This document shows, piece by piece, positions 25,580 through 36,238 of a stretch of 64,000 bases of DNA. The notes beneath the pieces are model-generated. The model had not been told where the DNA came from. It made no database searches and was given only the letters and a program-made list of their open reading frames with translations. Location of the stretch: assembly GCF_005239225.2 (NCBI RefSeq), contig NC_133302.1:12681991-12745990 (forward strand), in the 5' to 3' direction. The position numbers were made by a program, and so were the translations under genes. How positions within the stretch are numbered: position 1 is the stretch's first letter; each line of letters starts with the position of its first letter. Source of the DNA: Populus alba (Eukaryota; Streptophyta; Magnoliopsida; Malpighiales; Salicaceae).

Positions 25580-27951
25580 ATGACTACTGAAAAAGATGAT
25601 TCACTTCAATATATGAGTGTGAGGTTGAATGGGAAGAACTATTTGTATTGGAGTTATGTAATGAAAAATTTCCTTAAGGGTATATGATACCTAAGAATAT
25701 TGAAAAGGGAGATGTTGTTTTGATAGATACATGGGAAGCAAATAATGCAAAGATCATTACTTGGATCAACAATTTTGTTGAGCATTCGATAGGTATACAA
25801 TTGGCGAAATATGAGACAACAAAAGAGGTTTGGGAAAGGTTATTCACACATCAAATTTTACAAAACAGTATCAATTAGAGAATGACATACAAGCTCTTCA
25901 TCGGAAGAAAATGAGTATTCAAGAGTTTTATTTTGCTATGACAGATCTTTAGGATCAATTGGCTTTTACATAATCGGCAGAATTAAAGGCATGTGGTGCC
26001 TATATTGAGCATAGAGAGCAGCAATGATTGATACAATTTTTAACAAGATTTCGCAGTGATTTCGAAGGACTTAGAGGTTTAATTATGTATCGTTCTCCAT
26101 TGTCTTCTGTTGACTCTATTTTAGTGAGTTATTGGCTAAAGAAATACATTTTCAGTCTTATTTTGAAAAGGGAATTCTTTTTGCTTCAAATCCTTCGATA
26201 TTAGCAGTGCCTTCTAACCCATTCTCTAATCATCAAAATAAGCCTTACACAAGGGTTGGTTTCGATGAGTGCAGTTTCTGTAAGTAGAAAGGTCATTGGA
26301 AGGCTCAGTGTCCTAAGTTGAGACAACATAATCAAGCTTGGAAGTCTGACAATTAGTCACAATCTAATTCTCATAGACCACCTCAGGGTTATAAACCACC
26401 ACACCACAATACTGCAGTAGTAACTTCCCCAAACTCTATTACCGATCCTAATATTTTAGCTTAGCAATTTCAAAAGTTTCTCTCCTTATAGCCACAAGCA
26501 ATGTCCGTTTCTTCTTCCATAGGCCAGTTGCCTCATAGTTCCTCAGGTATGTCACACTCTAAATGGGTCTTGGATTCTGGTGCTTCCCATCATATGTCTC
26601 CAGATTCCTCATCTTTTACCTCCGTATCCCCTTTGTCCTCCATTCCTATTATGACTGCTGATGGCACTCCTATGTCCTTCGCAGGTGTTGGTTCTGTTGT
26701 CACACCTCATTTGTCTTTCCCTAATGTTTATCTTATTCCACAACTCAAATTGAATCTTGCGTCTGTTGGTCAAATATGTGATTCTAGTGATTATTTAGTC
26801 ATGTTTTCTGGTTCGTTTTGTTGTATACAAGATCTGCAGTCTTAGAAGCTGATTGGGACAGGCCGTAGGGAGAATGGACTATATATTTTAGATGAGTTAA
26901 AAGTGTTAGTTGCTGCTGCTGCCACTACTACTACTATCATTGATTCGCCTTCCTTTCGTTTGAGTCTTTCATCTTCTAGTTTTTATTTATGGCATTCCTG
27001 TCTAGGTCATATTTTGTCTTCTCATTTGATATTTTTGGCATCTACGCGAGCTTTAGGAAATTTGAAAACTTGTGACATTTCTGATTATAGTGGATGTAAA
27101 TTGGTAAAATTTTCCGTCTTACCTTTTAATCGAAGTATTTCTATTTCTTCTTCACCATTTGATATTATGTTTTTTTATTTATTTATGATCATACTCATTA
27201 TTGTTAGGTTTATTTAATGAAACATCGTTCTGAATTCTTTGAGATATATGCAGCTTTTCAAGCTCTTATCAAAACTCAACATTCTGTTGTGATCAAATGC
27301 TTTAGGTGTGATTTGGGTGGAGAATACACCTCTAATAATTTTTTTCAATTGCTTGCCCTAGATGGAATCATCCATCAAACTTCATGTACAAATACTCTTG
27401 AGTAAAATGGTGTTGCTGAAAGAAAACATAGGCACATTGTCGAAACTGCTCGTTCTCTCTTGTTGTCTGCTTTTGTTCCCAGTGAGCTTTAGGGAGAAGT
27501 TGTTCTTACTGTTGTAAGTTTGATTAATACAATTCCATCTTCTCATAGTCCGGGTCTATCTCCTTTTGAAAAGTTATATGGGTATGTCCTTAATTATTCC
27601 TCATTTAGAGTCTTTTGTTGTACTTGTTTCGTTCTTCGTCCTCATGTAGAATGAAGTAAGTTATCCTCTCGATCCGATATTTGTGTCTTTCTAGGTTACA
27701 GTGAAGGTAAAAAGGGTTATCGTTGTTTTGATCCAATAATTCAGAAACTTTATGTGTCTCGTCATGTTGTCTTACTTGAGCATATACCTTTCTTTTCTAT
27801 TCCATCCACTACTCATAACCTGACTAAATCTGATGTTATTAGTATAGATCCATTTTCTAAGGATTCTGGTAATGATATCTCTCCCCATGTTCGATCAATT
27901 TGTACTCATAACTCTGCAGGTATTGGTACTTTTTTTTTCTGGCACACCTGA
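25580..27951 (+). pseudogene. Copia gag-protease-integrase, broken
   Basis: Starts at ATG 25580 (MTTEKDDSLQY, then LNGKNYLYWSYVMKNFLKG, typical copia gag), then a frame break near 25683. A CCHC zinc knuckle (CSFC...GHWKAQCP) lies near 26272-26310 with a stop inside. Protease with WVLDSGASHHM is at about 26560-26600. The GAG-pre-integrase segment LWHSCLGH is near 26990, and the integrase core (CDLGGEYTSN, then NGVAERKHRHIVETARSLL) at about 27305-27470. Many stops are TAG or TGA where CAG, CGA or TGG would be expected (before GHWKAQ, before NGVAERK), the pattern left by C-to-T or G-to-A change. Confidence 0.9.
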
Positions 27952-28006
27952 AGCTCCATTCTCATCTACAACCCCTCAAGATTCATCTGAAATTGTGGAT
28001 CCACCT
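27923..28006 (+). repeat. Copia segment duplicated on both sides of the gypsy insert, left copy
   Basis: ttggtac plus nine T, then ctggcacacctgaagctc, onward to gatccacct. It aligns with 31270-31352 with about 8 substitutions and one 1-bp gap. Too long and too diverged to be a target-site duplication. Confidence 0.85.
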
Positions 28007-29637
28007 TGATGTAACCATATTATTTGATAGTTTCACCCATATTTTACTAGTGTTTTGCATGTGTTTTATATATAAAATGCCTTGATATTCTTTGTTTTAT
28101 GTTTTGAAGGCACTTTTGGATGAAAGATGTAAAAATGAGGTAATTGGAGGTAATTGGCATATTTGACCTTCAATCGATGTTTTGTGCAGAGCGTGAGCTC
28201 TAAAGGTCAAAATGAAGGGATCCAGTGGAATTAAAAAGCTAACATCCATACCTTTCTGGAAATCTAAGGCAAGACAATAAACTAAGGAAGAGCATGGAAA
28301 TCGCAGCTTTCAAAGTGAAATCTCGCAATCTGCCAATGTTGACCTTTGGTCATTCCGACTTGAATATCTGAAGCTACAAAAGTCCAATTGATGCAAACTC
28401 AATTTGTTTGGATTTCTGACTCATATTCCTATAAACGCTCCAAATTTCAGCCAAAAAGGATTTCATATGAGGGAGATATGATATTTCAAAGATGAAAACT
28501 GAATTCTGCTAGCAAACAAGTTTCGTGAAGAAACGAGTCCAAATTACGTTCTGAAGCATCTAAACCGCTATTCAAGTTTTTATTTTAGAAATTTAGCTCC
28601 TCTAAGTCAAAGCTTGAAGATTTCATGCAAAGCTATTTCTCCTTTTTTAGAAAAATAGTTATTGAACTACTTAAATGTAAATTATCTACTTAAGGGAGGA
28701 CTATTTTGTAAAATAGAGATTAGGGTTTCCTAGCATATAAAAGGAATGAGAGAAGAAAAGGGGGGAGCCAGCCAACAAGAGAAAAACGCCCCCCCTCCTA
28801 TAAGAAACCCTAAATCATGCATTCTTCCATATTTTTGATTAGTTGTTCAACAAACATGCAAGGCTAAACTCATTTTCTTGGTTGCAAGGACACGAAAACC
28901 TTCAGATTTCAAGAACTGTGAGATTTATTCTTCCATTTATTTTCAGTTTGTATTATGAATGAGTATGTTTGTTTTCTTATGCATGTTTCCTATGATTGTT
29001 TATCTTAATTTGCTAGAGCGGACTCTAAGTTATTATTGTGAACAATCTATTGCTAAGTTTGATATCAAAACCGGAGTTGTGGTATATAAACTTATGAAAC
29101 AACTAAGCTTGATAATTATAGTTGAACTATGTTATTAAACTTAGGGAGAACATTCGATCAAAGCAACATAAGCAGACAACTTGGTTGTTAAGATTAATGA
29201 ATTTATCTAGATTTTAAGGCTGCCATTGGATTAAATCATTATGTGGACACTGTGATTATTTGTTGGTTAGGGTTAGTTATACGACGGATCCGTTAATTAA
29301 CCAACGTTAAGAAAAGATAAAAATTCAGAATATAAACTGGAGTTTCATTTCAAGGATCAGTTTTGATTTCTATAGGTGGATGTGTGCTTGCGACCAAGGT
29401 TTATTCTCTTGATATTTTTCTGATTTTATTAAATTTTGTTTGATAGTTTTCTGTTTTTTTTTTTTTTGCTTTAGCCTAGATAACGTCCAACCCCCCCCCC
29501 CCAAATTACATATCATCTAGCATAAAAATCTAACTTGAACCTTCCTCGTGGGATCAACCCCTTGCTTGCTCTATATTATCTTATGTGTTGTGTTTGAAGC
29601 TAGGGTAAATAATTTGTGCGACCGCGACATCGTAACA
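28007..29637 (+). repeat. Gypsy 5' LTR (1.63 kb)
   Basis: Begins tgatgtaacca and ends gacatcgtaaca just before the primer site. Contains a poly-C tract near 29490-29502, aggctaaactc text and a possible tataaaagg box near 28736. No second copy is present in the window. Confidence 0.75.
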
Positions 29638-29642
29638 AATTT

Positions 29643-29660
29643 TGGCGTTGTTGCCGGGGA
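29643..29660 (+). promoter_or_regulatory. Gypsy primer-binding site
   Basis: tggcgttgttgccgggga, close to the tggcgccgttgccgggga site common in Athila-like elements. Confidence 0.85.
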
Positions 29661-29936
29661 AGTAATTTTAGTTGATTCTTGTGCTATTATTTTTATTTGT
29701 TGTGATTTTTATTTCTTTTTCTGAAAAAAAAATATAATTTTTCCTTGCTGCAGTACTGTTCAAAATATATTTTTTGGTGGAATTAGGTTTCGGCCTTTTG
29801 TTTCTTGAAGGGAAACGACGTTCTAAACAGGACTAGTGGTATACCACTAGCCCTATCGAGGCCAAATTCCACTGTTTTCTAGGGTTTTTAAGAGTTGTGT
29901 ACTACCAAGAGAGCTTTCAAACTGTAAGGTCATGAA

Positions 29937-31049
29937 ATGGTAAGTATGGGTGAAGTTGTATCTGCTGTTGTTCAAAAGAATATGTCTTTGAAGCAAAAAG
30001 ATCTAGGTGCGTTTACTATCCCATGTGTTATTGGTAATGCTAGTTTTAAAAGGGCCTTGTGCGATTTAAGTGCATCCATTAGTGTTATGCCCAAACATGT
30101 TTATGATTCTCTTAGTCTTCAACCTATGAATAAAACTAGCACTGTAATACAACTTGCGGATCGTAGTTTTGTTTACCCACTTGGTGTGATAGAAGATATC
30201 CTAGTCAAGATTGATAGTTTGGTCATTCCATGCGACTTTTATATTCTTGATATGAAACATGATTCTTGTGATTCATCAAACAGCACTCCTATATTGTTTG
30301 GGAGACCATTCTTGAAAACTGTCAATACAAAGATTGATTGTAGTAAGGATACTTTGTCTATGGAAGTAGGAGATAAAAAAATTGAATTTAATTTTCATGA
30401 TGCAATGAAATATCCTTATAGCAATGTTTATTCTATCACATGCTATGACCAAGTTGATAAGTATGTGCAACAAGTTTTTGATTTTGAGTGTGAGGATGGA
30501 TTAAGCGTAGCTTTGAGCTATGGCTATGATTTTACCAAGATAAAAGAGATGAAGAGGCATATATGTGTACCCCAAAACATACATGAATCAACATTGACTT
30601 TACAAGCTTTGCAAATTGTCCTCCATGATGGAGGAGTCATTTACCCCATCACGGACAGTGAATGGGTGGCGCCTATCTTTTTGGTGCCCAAAAAGATTGG
30701 AATTATATGGGAAGAGATTCGAAATTATGCTTATGAGAATGCAAGGATTTACAAAGAAAAGACTAAGAGTCTCCATGACCGAATGATTACAAGAAAAGAG
30801 TTTAATGTTGGAGAAAAAGTCCTTCTTTATCATTCGCGTTTGAAACTTTTTCCTATAAAGTTGCACTCCCGTTGGATTAGACCCTTTGTTGTTTCTAATG
30901 TTTTTCCTTATGGTGCAGTTGAAATTATAAGTTTAGAAACCAACAAAGTACTCAAGGTCAATGGGCATCGTTTGAAACCTTTCTATGAAGGTTGGACGGC
31001 AGAACTCACTGCTTCTGTAGAGTTAGTTGAACCAATCTATGAAGAATGA
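29937..31049 (+). pseudogene. Gypsy protease fused to integrase C-terminus by internal deletion (370-codon open frame)
   Basis: Residues about 20-170 are a retropepsin-like domain (AFTIPCVIG, then [13 protein letters not shown], with the usual DLGAS-type site read as DLSAS, then [11 protein letters not shown]). Around residues 210-250 come QNIHESTL and [23 protein letters not shown], the start of the reverse transcriptase region. It then jumps directly to an integrase C-terminal tail ([37 protein letters not shown]). Palm, RNase H and integrase core are gone, yet the frame is open. This is deletion in phase; no activity is expected. Confidence 0.85.
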
Positions 31050-31240
31050 GCATGCCACATGTCAAGCCAATGACATAAAACAAAAGTGCTTACTGGGAGG
31101 CAACCCAACACAAAAAGAAAAAAAAATAGATTTGCTTTCTTTTTCGTTATCTTTTATTTTTTCGCATTTTAATTTATTTTCTGTCATTTTCTTATGTTCC
31201 TTTGCTTTTATTTCAACATTGAGGACAATGTTGTGTTTTA

Positions 31241-31250
31241 AGTGTAGGGG
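31241..31250 (+). promoter_or_regulatory. Gypsy polypurine tract
   Basis: agtgtagggg after aacattgaggacaatgttg, the usual Athila-type arrangement directly before a 3' LTR. Here an LTR does not follow. Confidence 0.75.
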
Positions 31251-31269
31251 TATTGAGATAATTTTAATT

Positions 31270-31352
31270 TTGGTACTTTTTTTTTCTGGCACACCTGAAG
31301 CTCTATTCTCATCTACTGCCTCTCAAACATCATCTGAGATTGTGGATCACCT
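31270..31352 (+). repeat. Copia segment duplicated on both sides of the gypsy insert, right copy
   Basis: Collinear with 27923-28006 and then continues into copia sequence towards the reverse transcriptase, so this copy is in its native context on its right side. Confidence 0.85.
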
Positions 31353-31409
31353 CCATGTCAATCCATCCACATTCGTAAGTCTACAAGACTACCAAATTTT
31401 GTTTATTCT

Positions 31410-32990
31410 TGTTATTCTTCATCATTTACTTCCTTTTTAGCTTCTATTCATTGTCTCTTTGAGCCCTCTTCCTATAAAGAGGCAATTCTTGATCCGCTTT
31501 GGCAGCAAGCTATAGATAAGGAACTTTCTACTTTGCATAAGACAGATACTTGGGATCTGGTTCCTCTACCTCCTAGTACGAGTGTTGTTGGTTGTCGTTG
31601 GGTGTATAAAATCAAGACTAATTCTGATAGGTCTATTGAGTGATACAAAACTAGGCCGATTGCAAAAAGATACTTTCAACAATATGGTATGGACTATTAG
31701 GAGACATTTGCCCCGGTTGTAAAAATGACTACTATTCGTACTCTTATTGTTGTAGCTTTGATTCGGCAATGACATATTTCTCAACTTGATGTTAAAAATG
31801 CCTTATTGAATGGAGATCTTCAAAAAGAAGTTTATATAACACCCTCTCCTGGTATTTCACATGACTCTGGATATGTTTGTAAGCTTAAGAAAGCATTATA
31901 CGGTCTCAAACAAGCACCATGTGCTTGGCTTGAGAAATTCTCTATTGTGATCTCCTTTCTTGGCTTTGTTTTTAGCAATCATGATTATGTTCTTTTTATG
32001 AAGTACAATGATACAGGTCATATCATTCTGTCTTTATATGTTAATGACATGATTCTTACTAGTGATGACATTGATGGTATTTCAGTTTTGAAGACAGAGT
32101 TGGCTAGACGATTTGAAATAAAAGATTTAGGTTATCTTCAATATTTCTTGGGTATTGAGGTAGCATACTCACCAAGAGGTTACCTTCTTTCTCAATCGAA
32201 ATATGTTGCAGATATTCTTGAGCAGGCTAGACTTATTGATAACAAAACTGTAGATACTCCTATTGAGGTTAATGCAAGGTACTCTTCTTCTGATGGTTTA
32301 CCTTTGATAGATCCTACTTTATACCGCACTATTATTGAGAGTTTGGTATATCTCTCCATTACTTGTCCAGATATTGCATATGATGTTCATGTTGTTAGTC
32401 AGTTTGTTGCTTCTCCTACTACTGTTCACTAGGCAATTGTTCTTCGTATTTTGCGATATCTTCGGGATATAGTTTTTCAGAGTCTTTTAATCTTATCCAC
32501 CTCTTCCTTGGAGTTGTGTGCATACTCTGATGCTGATCATGGTAGTGATCTCACAGATCGCAAGTCTGTTACCGAGTTTTGTATCTTTCTAGGTGATTCT
32601 CTTATTTCTTGGAAGAGCAAGAAACAATATATTGTTTCTCAATCATCCATCGAAGCAGAATATCGTGCCATGACATCTACTACCAAAGAGATTGTTTGGT
32701 TACGTTGGTTACTTGATGATATGAGAGTTTCCTTTTCTCATCCTACTCATATGTATTGTGACAACCAGAGTTTTATTCAGATTGCTCACAACTCGGTTTT
32801 TCATAAGCAAACTAAACACATTGAGATCAATTGTCATCTTACTCGTCATCAACTCAAGCATGGCACCATTACTTTGCCTTTTGTTCCTTCTTCCTTACAG
32901 ATTGCAGATTTCTTTACCAAGGCGCATTCCATCTCTCCTTTTTGTTTTCTGGTTGGCAAACTCTCGATGCATGTAGCTACCGCATGGTGA
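31410..32990 (+). pseudogene. Copia reverse transcriptase and RNase H, broken
   Basis: Reads LWQQAIDKEL, TWDLVPLPP and GCRWVYKIK, then stops; then TFAPVVKMTTIRTL and [22 protein letters not shown], the catalytic box YVNDMIL (usual YVDDM; first Asp changed to Asn), [14 protein letters not shown], then RNase H (CAYSDADHGSD, SQSSIEAEYRAM, CDNQS, KHIEI, ADFFTKA). In-frame stops at about 31642, 31699, 31770 and 32430 each fit a single C-to-T or G-to-A change. The element is dead. Confidence 0.92.
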
Positions 32991-32992
32991 GT

Positions 32993-33003
32993 TTGAGGGG
33001 AGA
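32993..33003 (+). promoter_or_regulatory. Copia polypurine tract
   Basis: ttgaggggaga immediately before the 3' LTR. Confidence 0.85.
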
Positions 33004-33168
33004 TGTTAAATAATATTTATGTAGTTTTATTTATTAAGGGTAGAATAGTACTTTCAGTTTAACCTATATATACTTTATTTGTATTTAGGTTAAGCCTAAG
33101 AACTCATAATATACAGATTATTCAGAATTCTAGCCTCCTCTTTGTGTTTGATCTTAATTATTTCAACA
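33004..33168 (+). repeat. Copia 3' LTR
   Basis: 165 bp, tgttaaataat to tttcaaca, followed by target duplication atcag. Confidence 0.95.
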
Positions 33169-33173
33169 ATCAG

Positions 33174-33869
33174 AACTTAAAACGAAAGCTAATGACAGTA
33201 AAGAAAGTAAGAAGACATTGAGGACTGAAAACTGACCCAAAAATACATGGACTTTCAATTGATGAACGTAACAAACCCCATTAGACCAAAAAAGGGACCC
33301 TAAACCAAATAACATCCAAATGATCTGAAATTTGATATTTAGAGCAAATTCATGCGAAAAAACCAGAATATAAAATTTGATTTAATTTTGAATTGATTTG
33401 ATATATGGACATGAAACTGATGCAAATCAACCCATTTAAAACTTGAATTTGGAACCTAATCCAAACGATGTTCAAATGAGTTGAAAATTGATATATTGTG
33501 CGATTTCACCCTAAATAACTAGAATATCAATTTTGACACAATTACAATATGGTTTGATAAATGGACGCAAAACAGAAGTGAAATAAACCCTTTTGTCCCA
33601 AATAAAGTTTTTTTGATTTTTTTTTTTTACTATAAAAAAGAAGTTCTAGACAAAAAGACTAATATGACACCTTTTTAATTCCAAAAGACTTAATTCAATG
33701 CAACTACTCAAGAATAATGTAGGAAGAAGACAATTTGACCGAAACTGATTTGAAACAAGATTAGACCCGAAACAAAGACAACACAAAGAAAATTATTGCG
33801 AAAGATAAAAAAAAAATACAAGAAATAAAAGGATATAACCTGATTAAAGAGTTAGACTTTAATACCAAA
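33174..33869 (-). other. Leader of the old non-autonomous element
   Basis: On the minus strand it begins with a degenerate Met-tRNA primer site (tttggtattaaagtc, 33869-33855) and ggttatatcc. It continues with phrases (tatcaaacc.tatc, ttaggttccaa, catttggat) that parallel 34570-35170 of the young element. No open frame. Confidence 0.6.
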
Positions 33870-34390
33870 TGATGTGAATCTTGTGATCACATGGTCATGT
33901 AACCCACATGCAAAGACACCAATTCCCAAAAAGTAAAGTAAATCAAGTTTGAAAAGAGTGTGAGACAAATATAACTTGTACCTAGGCACCAATCCTATTG
34001 GAAACAGAAACCCCCACCCAACAAATGTTGATTCGTGAATGAGAAGTAGAAGGATGATGCCACAAAGTTAGTTGTTCTTCGATAAGTTGTTTTTCAATTC
34101 CTTAAAGAACTAAGAAAGGTAGAGTATCTCACCAACACACACACACAAAGTGCGGCAAATAAGAAGTTTTATTAATCTGAATTGTCTAACTTACATGTCT
34201 GATTATATCTTTATTTATGCTAAATCTAAACTTAAATATACCATAATGGACCCTCCTAGGGGTGGACTTATATGAGGCCCACTTACAATTGACCCAAATA
34301 CGTAATAATAACCTAAAGACTAAGAAGAAAATAATAAAAATAAAAAATTATTATGCTAAATATGCTAGAATCAGATTTGTCACCCCTAAG
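33870..34390 (-). repeat. Old element 5' LTR, left part
   Basis: Reverse complement of the LTR end (tgatgtgaatcttgtgatca at 33870). It is interrupted at 34390 by the young element and resumes at 37251. Includes a (CA)n tract near 34135 matching the (TG)n in the young LTR. Confidence 0.85.
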
Positions 34391-34571
34391 TGATACGATC
34401 CAGGCAAGGTCAAATTCGGATTTTGACGTAAAATGCACAACTATGCAGTTTTACGGAAATAGTCATAATTCTCAAGGTGTCACTCTTATCAAACCTGATT
34501 TACTTGGCTTTCCGGGAATTGGTGTCTTTGCGTGTGGGTTGCGCGACCATGTGATCACGAGGTTTGCATTA
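34391..34571 (+). repeat. Young element 5' LTR, internally deleted
   Basis: Matches the first 85 bp of the 3' LTR and then, from 34477, the last ~95 bp. The middle ~830 bp, including the region expected to hold the promoter, is absent. It ends tta where the 3' copy ends tca. Confidence 0.9.
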
Positions 34572-34573
34572 TT

Positions 34574-34585
34574 TGGTATCAGAGC
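34574..34585 (+). promoter_or_regulatory. Young element primer-binding site
   Basis: tggtatcagagc, exact Met-initiator tRNA type, two bases after the LTR. Confidence 0.9.
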
Positions 34586-35552
34586 TTGGCTTCATTAATC
34601 AGGTTATATCCTTCTGAAATTTTCGTTTCTTATTGTTTCCAAAAAAAAAAAATTCCTTAGTGTCCAATTTCTTTTTCTCTTGATTTGGTATCATATAAAA
34701 AAAAAAAAAAGTTATTTCGTTTGGTTTCTAACCAAAATATATCAGTGGCATAAAAAAAAAAGAGACAAAAAGAAAAGAAAAGAAAAGAAAAAAAGGCATT
34801 CTTTTTTTTCTACCCTAGAAAACTAAATAAAGGAAAATTTGACCAAATCAATTTGGAATGAGCTCAAATTTGATTTTTTTATTACTGGGACCCTAATCGC
34901 ACCACATTTTGATTTTGGGGTCATTTGGATATCGTTTGCTATGGGTTTCAAATTCGGGTTTAATTAGGTCTGATTTATAACGTTTTTGCGTCAGTCTATC
35001 AAACCTTATCATAAATTGTTCAAATTTCATATTCTGTCTATTTGGGTTGGTAGAGCGCTATATTTGAAATTTTAGCTCAATTGGACATCATTGACTTTAG
35101 GTTCCAGATTCGGACTTAACTCGTCGTAAACGAGTTTGTTTTTGCGTTAACTTTTGAAATTCAGTTTCTCTCTATTATTTTCATTCTTTTCAGTTTATTT
35201 TCATCATATCCAACATATCTGGGTGTTGTTTCATCATTTTTCATATTTTTTTTTTTTTTTTATTCGAGTCTTCAGTTTCGTTCATATTTCAAATACACTC
35301 GCTTGCTACTTGCGAGACTATAATCGCAGTTTTGTTTTTTCTTATTTTTCTGGTTTTTGTTGCCTCTTAAGTCATATATACATATTTGGATTGTGCTGCT
35401 AAGATTGGTTCTATTTGGTGTTGGTTTCAGTTCTGCAAGAACCACAAGAAGGTGAGACGAGAGGTGTGAGCATGTGAGGATGTTAAGAGTGTTTAAGCGA
35501 AACACGAGCGATGTGAGGATTTTTTTCCACTAACCAATTTTTTACAGGTACT

Positions 35553-36182
35553 ATGTCAGAAAAAAACAACACACCGCACCCTCCCGATGTAGAACTTAAA
35601 TTCCAAATGCAAGCCATGATGAAGATGATGGAAAAAATGAATTTCATGATGGGGAACGTGTGTGACAGACTTAAGAAGGTGGCAAAACATGGTAATGTGG
35701 CTGGAACATGTACCCAAGATGTGAGAAAGGTTGGGGCTGAAATGTCAAAGTGGGATGATTATGAGGATTTTGAGGAGGACATTGATGATAATGGTGATGA
35801 TGGTTTTAAGGATGAGACCATAGGCCATCGGGAAGGTTTTCGGTAGCCTAGAAACCAAAGGGATTTCATGTATTTTGATGGGTTGTTATGGCAAAAGAAA
35901 AGGAGGATTCAAAAGGAGAGGTGGAATCAAAGGGACAGAAATAAAGAGATTGGTGTTCTAAAAAAAGAATTCAAGAGTCTATCTCGTATTCTCAGGGAGA
36001 TGAAGCAAGAACTTGATGTGTTAACGGTAGCAGTCAATGCGCAACAAGCTTCAAAAAGAGAGGAGAAAAAATGTTGCAATGATGAAATACAAAAGAGAAC
36101 GGGTGCTACTTTCATCCAAAGTTGTTGGCGACAATTGTTGGCAAGAAAAGAATTCCAAAGGCTTCAAAATGAGGCTAAGTAA
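35553..36182 (+). pseudogene. Gag-like start fused to coiled-coil and IQ-motif sequence, one internal stop
   Basis: One frame of 210 codons interrupted only by TAG at 35844-35846 (CAG would restore reading). Residues 1-97 resemble the N-terminal part of plant Ty3/gypsy gag: a Met-rich helix (MQAMMKMMEKMNFMMGNVC) followed by an acidic segment. After the stop come basic residues (QKKRRIQKERWNQRDRNKE), a predicted coiled coil (about 35940-36080) and an IQ motif (IQSCWRQLLARKEF, about 36112-36153), ending LQNEAK and stop. IQ motifs bind calmodulin-type proteins in myosins and IQD proteins and are not part of standard gag or pol. Capture of a host gene piece is inferred; the donor gene is not identified. 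Confidence 0.6.
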
Positions 36183-36238
36183 TTGTCCATTCAACTTGTT
36201 GGTGATTCGAGGATGAATCATCTTGAATAGAGAGGGAA

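Larger units (their letters stand above)
28007..31269 (+). mobile_element. Ty3/gypsy (Athila-like) element, internally deleted, lacking its 3' LTR
   Basis: Order: LTR 28007-29637, primer site tggcgttgttgccgggga (29643-29660), leader, one long frame (29937-31049), the post-pol phrase gcttactgggaggcaaccca (about 31088), aacattgaggacaatgttg and purine tract agtgtagggg (31241-31250). About 20 bp later copia sequence resumes. So the element runs from the 5' LTR exactly to the polypurine tract and the whole 3' LTR is absent. Primer site and post-pol motifs are those of plant Athila/Tat-type gypsy elements. Confidence 0.85.
25131..33168 (+). mobile_element. Ty1/copia LTR retrotransposon, defective, with an internal gypsy insert
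   Basis: Complete ends: LTRs 25131-25295 and 33004-33168 (165 bp each, TG...CA) and 5-bp target duplication atcag at 25126-25130 and 33169-33173. A primer site for initiator Met tRNA follows the 5' LTR, and a purine tract (ttgaggggaga) precedes the 3' LTR. Domain order is gag, zinc knuckle, protease, integrase, [gypsy insert], reverse transcriptase, RNase H, as in copia. The LTRs differ at 5 of 165 positions (four transitions, one transversion), so insertion is fairly recent. Multiple stops make it non-functional. Confidence 0.95.

Noticed and set aside
27923..31352. Reading the ~83-bp flanking repeats as a target-site duplication of the gypsy insert
   Set aside because: Far longer than the 4-6 bp typical of LTR elements, and about 10% diverged while the host copia LTRs differ by only 3%.
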